Source: Cyanobacteria bacterium PR.3.49 (GTDB lineage: Bacteria; Cyanobacteriota; Vampirovibrionia; Obscuribacterales; Obscuribacteraceae). From it: a DNA stretch of 52,581 nt. The notes below the pieces were generated by a model. That model was not told the origin of the DNA. It saw only the letters and a list, made by a program, of their open reading frames with translations, and did not search any database. The stretch spans positions 1 through 52,581 of the forward strand of contig PNKB01000011.1 of assembly GCA_013997645.1 (NCBI GenBank), given 5' to 3'. Both the position numbers and the translations under genes were made by a program. Positions 33,901-41,819 of this stretch are shown in pieces (the stretch's first letter is position 1; every line of letters begins with the position of its first letter).

Positions 33901-33961
33901 ATCAGCTCATCGACACCATAGATCAGTTTATCGACTCGCTAGATCAGCTCATCGATTCGAG
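33857..33961. repeat. Five tandem 21-bp units at convergent gene ends
   Basis: Units begin at 33857, 33878, 33899, 33920 and 33941, with consensus AGATCAGCTCATCGACACC plus two bases. Units two and three are identical; the outer ones are degenerate. The array covers the 3' end of the plus-strand gene at 33409 and the last codons of the minus-strand response regulator. Confidence 0.9.
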
Positions 33962-34633
33962 ATCGCATTCAATCACATATCCCGATGCCGGAATGGTTTT
34001 CACAAAATCCTCTCGGTCAGCCGTTCCCAGTTTTTTGCGCAGATTGCGCATCCAGCTTCTAACCGTGTCTGTTGTCGCTTCTTTTTCCGACGGCCACACG
34101 GCATCAAGAAGGTCTTTGGATGAGTAAACACGATTGGGATGACGCATCAAAAATTCGAGCAGCGCCGATTCTTTCGGCATCAGACGCACTTCTTTGTCGC
34201 CCACATGCAATTTGTGCAAACTGGGATTGAGCATGATTTCGCCAATGCGCAATTCGTCAGGCAGGAGGAATTGAGGGCGTCTCAAAATTGTCTTCAGCCG
34301 AGCCGAAAGTTCGCGCATATCGAAAGGTTTGACAAGATAATCATCAGCGCCGATATTCAGCCCCTTCTCTTTACTGTCAATATCGCCCTTCCCGGTGATA
34401 AACAACGCCAGAGACATGCCGCCCGATTCGCGGTGCCGTTTCAATACTTCCAGTCCGGACAGTCCTGGCAAAGACCAATCCAGCAAAAGGACGTCATATT
34501 TGAAGTTGGAAAGAAGCTGCAGTGCGTCTTCGCCTGTGGCGGTTTTCTCCACCTGGTAGCCCTGCTCGGTCAGCCAATCGGCGACCTGATTGGCCAATTC
34601 GGCATCATCTTCAACTATGAGCAATTTAGGCAC
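33944..34633 (-). CDS. OmpR/PhoB-family response regulator
   Basis: A 229-residue two-domain regulator. The receiver has the acidic pair ED/D at residues 8-10, phosphoacceptor D52 (LLLDWSLPG), T in FITGKG and K in YLVKPFD. The C-terminal winged helix covers about residues 125-225 (LMPKESALLEFLMRHPNRVYSSKDLLDAVW ... VRSWMRNLRKKLG ... IPASGYVIE). The start is taken as GTG 34633, directly before the first beta strand; longer starts add a non-conserved stretch. It is divergent from the kinase pair at 34770-38445, the natural partners. Its last codons lie in the 21-bp repeat. Confidence 0.92.
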   Translation of the reverse strand: MPKLLIVEDDAELANQVADWLTEQGYQVEKTATGEDALQLLSNFKYDVLLLDWSLPGLSGLEVLKRHRESGGMSLALFITGKGDIDSKEKGLNIGADDYLVKPFDMRELSARLKTILRRPQFLLPDELRIGEIMLNPSLHKLHVGDKEVRLMPKESALLEFLMRHPNRVYSSKDLLDAVWPSEKEATTDTVRSWMRNLRKKLGTADREDFVKTIPASGYVIECDLESMS

Positions 34634-34769
34634 AATGATTACCAGTCGCCTGCATCTTGTTTTTGGAGAGTATAGCAAGCTGGAAGCACACACTTGGCGT
34701 TGAGTTTCTACTATTATCTAACTGAGTGCGGATAATGCCGCAGCGCTTGTCTGCACGTTTCAAAGATTC

Positions 34770-36644
34770 ATGAATGCAACTTTTCTATCAAAAATTCCGG
34801 TAGCCAAAAAGCTGCTCTTGCTCGTCTTGATTCCGTGTCTTTTGCAGGCGTTTTTTGTCTGTGTGCTGGCGGGCTTTCTTTACACGGCGCAGAAGGATTT
34901 GGAGCGGCTCGAACATCAACGCAACGCTCTGGTCGCGCTGAAAGCCACTGCCGGAGTAGGTGTTATGGCTTTGATGAAAATTCAAGATCGCCATAATTTC
35001 ACCGAGCAAGATGCGCGACAAGAATTGAAAAAGTTGGATGAGGCATTTCGCTCGGAAACTGGTGATCTGAACGGCTTTGACGCAAACAATTTCCCCGAGC
35101 TGAAAGAAATCATCGAAGACGCAAAGTCGATGCAGAGTGAGATGGAAACACTGCTCATGCAAGCGCAGCAGAATATCAACACAGTCCGCAATGGAAGGAA
35201 GATCAAACGCAATCGCCTAGTTGAACGCACTCTTTTGGTGGCGACGATTTTGAATTCTCAATCCATCGCCAAACGAATTGTCGCTGCCGAAGCGAGTTTC
35301 AAAATGTCCGATGTCGAGCGCGTCAATTCCATTCAAAAGAATTTGAACATTGCGATCTTTGCCGTCCTCGCCATTAACGCACTTATCACTATCCTCTTTG
35401 TTGTGTTGTTCACCCGCGACGTAGCCGGGCGGCTTAGGCTGGTTGCCGACAATATTCACAAGTCATCGCAAGGTTCAAAGGAATTGGTGCCTTGCCCCGG
35501 CACTGATGAAATTGCCGCTATCGATGCCCAGCTGCGGGATGTAGCTGAAACACTCGAGGAATATCGCAAACAGCAATTGGCAATTCTCGAAAATGCCGTC
35601 GATGTTGTATTCACACTTGATGACAAATTGAAATTGCAGGCCGTCAACAGCGCCAGTTTCGAGAATTGGGGAGCCGCGCCTGATGAGCTTTTAGGGCGGA
35701 ATTTTCTTTCGATTCTCACCCCTGAGTATCGAGAGATTGTCGGCGAAAAAGTGAACGCAATTTTTTCTGCCGCCGAGGATCAAGTCGAGAAGCGCATCGA
35801 GGCAGCAATTGCGCTACCATCGCCCGATGCGAAAGTCCATGAGGCAAAGACATTCGAAATCACCTTTTCTAAACTGCCGGATGTATCCGGTTTGACTGGC
35901 GTGGCGCGCGATATTACGCAAGAGAAGGCAGTGGCAGCGTTGAAAGAACGTTTGCTGGCCATCGTCAGCCACGACTTGCGCACCCCACTGGCCTCGCTGT
36001 CCATCACGCTTTCCGTTCAGGTGGAAGGCAAGAGAATTGCCGATCGGGATTTGAACGCCCAACTTGCAGCAATTGACGCAGACGTTCAGCGGGTGATGGA
36101 TTTGACACATCAACTGCTGCGCATGGAAAAGCAAGAGTCGGAGCTTGCCGACATCGATTTCGAAAACGTCAAAGCTTACAACGTTTGGTTGCGCATGAAG
36201 ACCGAGATCCTGCCGTTGTGCAAAGAACGCGGGATCAAGCTAATAGGCCCGCAGGCGGATGCGGATGTTTGGGCTAACGAAGACAAACTTGTTGATGCCG
36301 TAACGCTTGCAGCTAAAGCCGTTCTCAGTCTGTGCGCTGACGAAGCCGTTTTCCGATTCGAGATCAAAAAAGATGCCAGTGGAGAGCCTGGTGTCTCAAA
36401 TGCTCTCATTCAATTGTTCGTGGATCAACTGTCTGAAGATGCTGGTTCTGCGCAGTTGGTGGTGGAGAGATTTCGCAGTCTAAACGATGAAAACATATTC
36501 GACAGCGACAATATTTCACTCTCTATTGCTCGCGCCATAGTGCAAAGACATGGCGGCCGAATGTGCTTCAATTCTCGCGATCGTGGCGGCCTCGAAATAG
36601 AGATTTCCATTCCTCTTGCCTCGGTGGCTGCCCATGCGCATTAG
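34770..36644 (+). CDS. Sensor histidine kinase with intact His box but degenerate ATP site
   Basis: A 624-residue membrane protein: TM1 (about 10-40), a helical sensor region, TM2 (about 193-217), a HAMP-like stretch, a PAS domain (about 272-390: ILENAVDVVFTLDDKLKLQAVN...GRNFLSIL) and a HisKA domain with H401 in IVSHDLRTPLASL. The following domain has lost the kinase signatures. The N-box Asn is Ala (KLVDAVTLAAKAVL). The first-Gly box reads VDQLSED instead of DxGxG. The second Gly-rich box reads SDNISLSIARAIVQRHGG instead of GxGLGL. It should be unable to bind ATP alone, but could be phosphorylated by the overlapping downstream kinase. It is divergent from the OmpR-type regulator. Confidence 0.88.
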   Translation: MNATFLSKIPVAKKLLLLVLIPCLLQAFFVCVLAGFLYTAQKDLERLEHQRNALVALKATAGVGVMALMKIQDRHNFTEQDARQELKKLDEAFRSETGDLNGFDANNFPELKEIIEDAKSMQSEMETLLMQAQQNINTVRNGRKIKRNRLVERTLLVATILNSQSIAKRIVAAEASFKMSDVERVNSIQKNLNIAIFAVLAINALITILFVVLFTRDVAGRLRLVADNIHKSSQGSKELVPCPGTDEIAAIDAQLRDVAETLEEYRKQQLAILENAVDVVFTLDDKLKLQAVNSASFENWGAAPDELLGRNFLSILTPEYREIVGEKVNAIFSAAEDQVEKRIEAAIALPSPDAKVHEAKTFEITFSKLPDVSGLTGVARDITQEKAVAALKERLLAIVSHDLRTPLASLSITLSVQVEGKRIADRDLNAQLAAIDADVQRVMDLTHQLLRMEKQESELADIDFENVKAYNVWLRMKTEILPLCKERGIKLIGPQADADVWANEDKLVDAVTLAAKAVLSLCADEAVFRFEIKKDASGEPGVSNALIQLFVDQLSEDAGSAQLVVERFRSLNDENIFDSDNISLSIARAIVQRHGGRMCFNSRDRGGLEIEISIPLASVAAHAH

Positions 36645-38445
36645 AAACAGCCTCGTTCAGCAAGGCGTATTCGTTATTGTTTTTCCGCTGATCTTGCAGA
36701 TTGTAGTTGTTTTCCTTCTGTCCGGGCAGGTTTCCCACATCCGTGACGAGCAGCTCAAAACGGCTCATGCTCGTGACATGATCAGCATGTCCTACAGCCT
36801 GTTGCTTGATACCATAACTGCGATTTTCGAGGCTCATTCAGACTCCGAACAAGAAGGTATGGTCGGGGTAGAGAGCACTTTCAAGCAACTGGAGATTATC
36901 GAGAAAGAAATTGAAACCATGCGGCAAAAAGCCGGCGGCAGGCCGGAAGAGGCCAAGCATGTGATGGCGGTCCAGTCCGCCGCCAGAGGGCTTATCGAGG
37001 CGATGAAATGGGTTTCGCTTCAACAAGCACAAGGCATACACCACTGGAAAAAGGTCAATGATAAGTGCTACGAAGTGGTGAACGAAGGTTCAAAAAACAT
37101 GGTCCTGGCTCTTGAGGCTCTGGTCGAAGAGGAAGAGCTCCTGAGCAAAACGGCTGCCGGCAGTGGCGGACAGAATTACATTCGCATTTTGTTTTTGATC
37201 GCATTGCTTAACTTCGCTCTGGCTCTAGGGCTTGGTTATATCTACGTGGCGCGCATCGTGCGCTCGTTGAAGTTTGTCGATACTAACAGAGCGCTGCTGG
37301 CAGAGCGAAAACCACTTGTGTCGGAATTCTCGGCGCCTGACGAAATAATCGCCCTTAATTTCGCCATGCATTCGGCTGAGGCGTCACTGACTGCCTCTCT
37401 GGAAGCCGGCTCGCGCATGATCAAAGATGCACCTAATTTGATTTGCTCACTCGATAATGACCTGCTTTTTCTGGAAGTAAATCCTGCGGCCGCGAAGATA
37501 ATCGGCATCAACCCAGAACAGTTGCTGGGTATGTCCGTGCGCGAGTTTATCGACAATCACTCGGTCGAACAATTACGTGAGGCTCAGAGCCGACAGCAAG
37601 AGAGCAAACTGGAAATTATCCTGACCAGGCAGGACGGCACGACCACCCACACTCACTGGTCGGTTAATCCTGGTGACGCACCGGCAGCACTGTTTTGCGT
37701 TATTCAAGATATATCGGAGCAGAAGCATCGCGAAGGCATGCGCCAGAGATTTCTCGATGCCGTGCGCTCTAGCCTGCGCGCGCCAATCGCTTCGATTTCC
37801 GAGTCGCTGCAAAATGTGGTTGCTTCTTCGCAATTCCAAGACAGCGAGCAGAAGTCGCGCATTGACTTGCAACGCGCCGAACGCAGCGCGCGGCAATGCA
37901 TTTTGCTGATTGATGTTTTGCTCGATGCCCAAAGTGCGCAGACCGGCAGCATCCAGATTGAGACAAAGCGAGTTTCCATAGCCCATGTGGTTGAAGAGTC
38001 AGTGGAACTCGTGCGCACAATCGCCGACAAGAAGGGGGTTGGATTAGAGCTTGAAGTTATAGAAAAAGAGGTTCTGTGCGATCCATTCAAACTGACGCAA
38101 ACGATAGTCAACTTCCTTTCCAATGCCATCAAGTTTTCTTCCAAAGGCGACAAGATTTATGTCGCTATTAAAGAGATAGATAGGGCAGTAGAAGTATCGG
38201 TAACGGACGAAGGTCCAGGTATTTCCGAGGAGTATCGAACGCAGATCTTCAAGCCCTTTGTTCAAGTACCGGGCGAAAAGGCTAAAGAAGGCACGGGGCT
38301 GGGGCTGGCAATCTGCAAACAGATTGTCGATGCCCACGGCGGCGAGATCGGGGTGAAACCTAACGACCGGGGCGGTAATAGCAACAGTGACGGCGCAAGC
38401 AGCCGCGGCACCGGCAGTACTTTCTGGTTCAAGATTCCAGTTTAG
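36634..38445 (+). CDS. Sensor histidine kinase with intact ATP site but no phosphoacceptor His
   Basis: A 603-residue relative of the upstream kinase: TM1 (about 10-35), helical sensor, TM2 near 190-210, HAMP-like stretch, PAS (about 265-370), then a dimerisation domain in which the His box reads FLDAVRSSLRAPIASI, with Ser379 in the His position. The ATPase domain is complete: N box TIVNFLSNAIKFSS, DEGPGI, F-box IFKPFV and GTGLGLAICKQIVDAHGG. ATG 36634 overlaps the previous gene by 11 bases, so the two are translationally coupled. Alone it should not autophosphorylate on His. A heterodimer with the upstream protein would supply one His and one ATP site. Confidence 0.88.
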   Translation: MRIRNSLVQQGVFVIVFPLILQIVVVFLLSGQVSHIRDEQLKTAHARDMISMSYSLLLDTITAIFEAHSDSEQEGMVGVESTFKQLEIIEKEIETMRQKAGGRPEEAKHVMAVQSAARGLIEAMKWVSLQQAQGIHHWKKVNDKCYEVVNEGSKNMVLALEALVEEEELLSKTAAGSGGQNYIRILFLIALLNFALALGLGYIYVARIVRSLKFVDTNRALLAERKPLVSEFSAPDEIIALNFAMHSAEASLTASLEAGSRMIKDAPNLICSLDNDLLFLEVNPAAAKIIGINPEQLLGMSVREFIDNHSVEQLREAQSRQQESKLEIILTRQDGTTTHTHWSVNPGDAPAALFCVIQDISEQKHREGMRQRFLDAVRSSLRAPIASISESLQNVVASSQFQDSEQKSRIDLQRAERSARQCILLIDVLLDAQSAQTGSIQIETKRVSIAHVVEESVELVRTIADKKGVGLELEVIEKEVLCDPFKLTQTIVNFLSNAIKFSSKGDKIYVAIKEIDRAVEVSVTDEGPGISEEYRTQIFKPFVQVPGEKAKEGTGLGLAICKQIVDAHGGEIGVKPNDRGGNSNSDGASSRGTGSTFWFKIPV

Positions 38446-38655
38446 GTGAGAGCTTCGGCCAATCTCGGGCAGTTTTTCTGAACTTTCACTTCCGGTTTTC
38501 CCTGCATCGCTGGGTTAAACCCCGGCAGGTGCCGTGTTTTGGGCTGTTCAAGATTTGTTCAGCCGCGCCGCCGTACATTGCTGTCATCGAAAGCGGTTTC
38601 CCCCCCGCCCTGCAACTAAAGCTTGCATCCCCTATCCATTCGGAGAGTTACTAAC

Positions 38656-40206
38656 ATGGGTACTAATCTCGAAGCTCAAGGCTCGCAACAACCAGTTGAA
38701 AAAAGAGTGCAAACCCTATCCGATCAGTTGAACCAGGCTGCACAAGACAACAATCATGGTGCGTACGACAATGCAATGCGCGAGATCACAGACATTCGCT
38801 CCAAGGTTGCGCCCGCTAACCAACCTCAATTCGATAAGGCTGTTACCGACTCTTTGATGTTCGAAACGGTCGGGCTCTATGACTTGAAGAGAAACTATGG
38901 AACTATCGACACCAATTCCGATCAGCGCATCAAGCCTGATGAACTCGATGCTTACGCTGCAAAGGGTAATTTCCTGCAGAAGGCTTTTGTCGACAATCAC
39001 GTCAAACCCAATTACAAAGCAATTGCCAATGCAAGTGAAGACAACGTTTGGAGCTGGACTGGCTGGAGCGATGATCACATCCGCCTCAAAGATTTGAATA
39101 AAGGCGTCAGTGACAGCAAAGCGATGCGTCACTTTTACGAGAAGTCTAACGGTGGACAAAGCCTCTACGAACGCTTTTCGGATAAAGAGGGCAACCTAAA
39201 CGGCATTGACGAAGCAATCAAGAATCGTCAAAAACTCGGGCTCTCCGATGCAGATGTAGCAAGCCTCCAGCATATTCAAGATAGCCGAAGCAACTGGTCT
39301 TTCATTCCTTTCAAAAATGACATGAAAGCTGCGGATTTGAAACAGCTCGCCGCTCCTGTCGGCGCTCGCGAAGCGCAAGATACCATGCCGGTTGCCAATG
39401 AAGCGATGAAGCACTTTTACAAGAAAAATGAAAACGGCATCAGTCTTTACAGCAGATTCAGCGACGAAAACGGCAATCTCAACGGCATCGACGAAGCGCT
39501 CAAGAACCACAAGCAATATGGTCTCTCAGAGCAAGATATCGCTTCCTTGAAGTATCTCAACGACAACAGAAGCAACTGGTCATACATTCCTTTCAAAAAT
39601 GACATGTCCGATGCAGTTCGCAAAAAACTTCCTTTGGGCAATGGTTTGACACTCGACGAAACATCCCGCGCCGCGGAAATCGAAAAGAACAACGCTGCTG
39701 CAAAACTCCCGCCCCTTCAATTAATGGACAGCAGTCAACCACAACTGAAAATGGAAGTCGGATCGCAAAGACCAGCAGTTACACCCGAAGCGAAGCCGGA
39801 AGCGAAACCGGAAGCAAAGCCGGAAGCAAAGCCGGAAGCGAAGCCCGAAGTGAAACCGGAAGTAAAACCAGAAGGAAAACCAACTGAACCTCAAGCGGAA
39901 AAGCCGGCTGCTAAAGAAGTATTGCCCAGTGCAAAATTGATGGAAATGGCCTCAGTTCGCAAAGGTGAAGGATTCTGGCAGTCGGCAGAAAGAATTCTCA
40001 AGTCCGACGGAAAGCCGCACAGCCATGAGGAAAAACGTGAACTGACCAACGCGCTCAGAGCAATGTACGAAGAAGAGAAGGTCGGAAGAGCCGCGGACAT
40101 GCGAGTGAGACACCAACTCGTCAGCAAATTGAACTTCCAAAAACTAATCAACAAAGTTCAAAGCGATTCGGTAAAACAAGCATTGATGAAGCTGGCTGCT
40201 GAATAA
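38656..40206 (+). CDS. EF-hand repeat protein with PEAK-repeat linker
   Basis: A 516-residue protein without a signal peptide. Residues 85-96 form an EF-hand-like loop (DTNSDQRIKPDE). Two close repeats of about 75 residues follow (about 157-232 and 251-325), each with FSD-x-x-GNLNGIDEA, an EF-like loop, and RSNWSxIPFKNDM. A weaker third copy seems to precede them (WSWTGWSDDHIRLKD). A Pro-Glu-Ala-Lys linker of eight four-residue units is encoded at 39784-39879. The last 90 residues form a separate helical domain (VRKGEGFWQSAERILK...). GGAGAG precedes ATG 38656. It probably binds calcium; the role is unknown. A clear terminator follows. Confidence 0.8.
   Translation: MGTNLEAQGSQQPVEKRVQTLSDQLNQAAQDNNHGAYDNAMREITDIRSKVAPANQPQFDKAVTDSLMFETVGLYDLKRNYGTIDTNSDQRIKPDELDAYAAKGNFLQKAFVDNHVKPNYKAIANASEDNVWSWTGWSDDHIRLKDLNKGVSDSKAMRHFYEKSNGGQSLYERFSDKEGNLNGIDEAIKNRQKLGLSDADVASLQHIQDSRSNWSFIPFKNDMKAADLKQLAAPVGAREAQDTMPVANEAMKHFYKKNENGISLYSRFSDENGNLNGIDEALKNHKQYGLSEQDIASLKYLNDNRSNWSYIPFKNDMSDAVRKKLPLGNGLTLDETSRAAEIEKNNAAAKLPPLQLMDSSQPQLKMEVGSQRPAVTPEAKPEAKPEAKPEAKPEAKPEVKPEVKPEGKPTEPQAEKPAAKEVLPSAKLMEMASVRKGEGFWQSAERILKSDGKPHSHEEKRELTNALRAMYEEEKVGRAADMRVRHQLVSKLNFQKLINKVQSDSVKQALMKLAAE
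39784..39879 (+). repeat. Eight 12-bp in-frame units encoding PE(A/V/G)K
   Basis: The units read P-E-A-K five times, then P-E-V-K twice and P-E-G-K. Synonymous third-base variation between units suggests the array is old enough to have drifted. It encodes an extended charged linker inside the EF-hand protein. Confidence 0.92.
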
Positions 40207-40236
40207 GAAAGGCATTAACTCTCAGGGGAAGGAAGG

Positions 40237-40270
40237 ATTCCGGCGTTAACCCGCGCCGGAATTTTCCGTT
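40237..40270 (+). terminator. Rho-independent terminator
   Basis: Perfect 9-bp stem ATTCCGGCG (40237-40245) with CGCCGGAAT (40254-40262), followed by TTTCCGTTTGG. It ends the EF-hand protein transcript. Confidence 0.9.
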
Positions 40271-40400
40271 TGGTTTGCCGAGAGCTTTATTTGTGGTGTG
40301 CCCAAACCGCGTTATGATGATTCAGTGGCTACGGTTCAGATTTGGGTTCAAGTTAAGGCTCAAGTTGAAGCTCATGTTCAGGCAAAGGCTCAAGTTTGCA

Positions 40401-41789
40401 ATGACTGCCGGCAGGTTTTCCAGGGCTCGCGCAGCGTTTTTGAGCACTGCTGTTCTTGTCAGCCAGAGTTTGACTTGTCTGCAGATGCCTGCACTTGCTG
40501 CTCCACCTCCTGTCGATGCGGAAGTGAGCTTTCAGGCAGATCCCAAAGCGTTCAATTTCGCATATCCCAAGCCAATTAATTACCCGGATGAGAAGTCACG
40601 TTTGTTCGATTGGGTATTCATGGGTAAATTTGCCGACGTGCAGAAAATTTGCAGCGAGAAAATCGCCCAGGGGACTGCAAAGGCCTATCATCACCAGGCG
40701 CTTGCATATTCATGGATGTTTCTCAATCAGCCTCCAATGCCGCGCGTCGTTCATTTTTGTCAGCGAGGATTGAAGGAATTTCCAGATGATCTGCCGCTGC
40801 AAACCGCATACACCGTGGCGTTGGCGCGCAATATGCAGTGGCCGGCTGCCTGGAGACAATCGGTAAAAGTGTTGGACATAGATCCGAAGAATGTTCCGGC
40901 TTTGACTGTCCGTGGGCTTTGCGTACACAGGAGTGGCAGGGAAGAGCAGGGATTTGCCATGCTCAGGCGGGCACTGTCAATTGATCCGGGCAATCAGGAA
41001 ATGAATATGTTGATGGTGTTTTACGCTCGCATGCGCGGCAAGAAAGACGATATCTATACTGCCTTCGATCGCTGGAACGAGCTGAATCCGCGCTCTGCCG
41101 TCAGTTTTTACATACGCGCCGAGTTCGAGCAAGACGATGCGAAGTACGACGACGCGCTGCGCGACTTCCATAAGGCAGTAGCGATCAATCCCGATTTCGG
41201 TCAGTGCACATATAAAATGGCCAAGCTCTATTACAATCGACAGAATTGGGCATACGCGTGCAAAGCCTTTCAGCGCGCCGAAATGCTGGATGCTAATCAT
41301 GAAAATGGTGTGGCAAGGCTTGTCGATTGTCTTTTGCGCACTAAACAGTACAAAGAGGCTGTGACAGTAGCAACCAAGGCTATTGAGATTTTCAAGAATG
41401 AAAATTACAGGAAGAAAGAAGCACTGGAAGTGCCCGGGTTTGAGGTGTTGCACGAGTCGTCCCTTTTGGTGGAGTGTCAGGTGAAACGCGCGATTGCGTA
41501 TTTCTATTCCGGAGATATTGCCAAGGCGACGGCGGATGTTGTGGCTGTTTTGCGCGCACATCCGGACAATGTTCCAGCGCTGGATTTGAATCAGAAGATC
41601 GCGTTTAAAACCGGCAATTACGGCGCCGCTCTAGTGAGTTTGAACAAGCTGATCGACATCGATCAAGATGTTCAGATGTGGTACGAGAGTCGCGCGGAAG
41701 CCTATAAGAAACTTGGACAGTTAGCCAAAGCCGAGGCAGATTTGAAAGTTGTCGATACGCTGAATAAGACCGGCCGGCTGCCAAATTGA
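40401..41789 (+). CDS. Exported TPR-repeat protein
   Basis: A 462-residue protein with a signal peptide (AAFLSTAVLVSQSLTCLQMPALA) and about ten TPR-type helical repeats, for example DALRDFHKAVAINPDFGQCTYKMAKLYY and CKAFQRAEMLDANHENGVARL. ATG 40401 is preferred because it opens onto the signal peptide. Longer forms (40275 or 40317) would translate a low-complexity stretch made of repeated GGCTCAAGTT words, which is more likely leader. It is convergent with the kinase at 41820. The binding partner is unknown. Confidence 0.82.
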   Translation: MTAGRFSRARAAFLSTAVLVSQSLTCLQMPALAAPPPVDAEVSFQADPKAFNFAYPKPINYPDEKSRLFDWVFMGKFADVQKICSEKIAQGTAKAYHHQALAYSWMFLNQPPMPRVVHFCQRGLKEFPDDLPLQTAYTVALARNMQWPAAWRQSVKVLDIDPKNVPALTVRGLCVHRSGREEQGFAMLRRALSIDPGNQEMNMLMVFYARMRGKKDDIYTAFDRWNELNPRSAVSFYIRAEFEQDDAKYDDALRDFHKAVAINPDFGQCTYKMAKLYYNRQNWAYACKAFQRAEMLDANHENGVARLVDCLLRTKQYKEAVTVATKAIEIFKNENYRKKEALEVPGFEVLHESSLLVECQVKRAIAYFYSGDIAKATADVVAVLRAHPDNVPALDLNQKIAFKTGNYGAALVSLNKLIDIDQDVQMWYESRAEAYKKLGQLAKAEADLKVVDTLNKTGRLPN

Positions 41790-41819
41790 ACTTATGCAGA
41801 ACTGAGTTTTTTGCCTAAC

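Noticed and set aside
33857..33961. Could the 21-bp units be a CRISPR array?
   Set aside because: Units are directly adjacent with no spacers, degenerate at the ends and overlap coding sequence; no cas gene is present.
40317..40400. Extended N-terminus of the TPR protein with repeated GGCTCAAGTT words
   Set aside because: The extension is low-complexity and basic and would bury the signal peptide. The start at 40401 gives a normal export signal.
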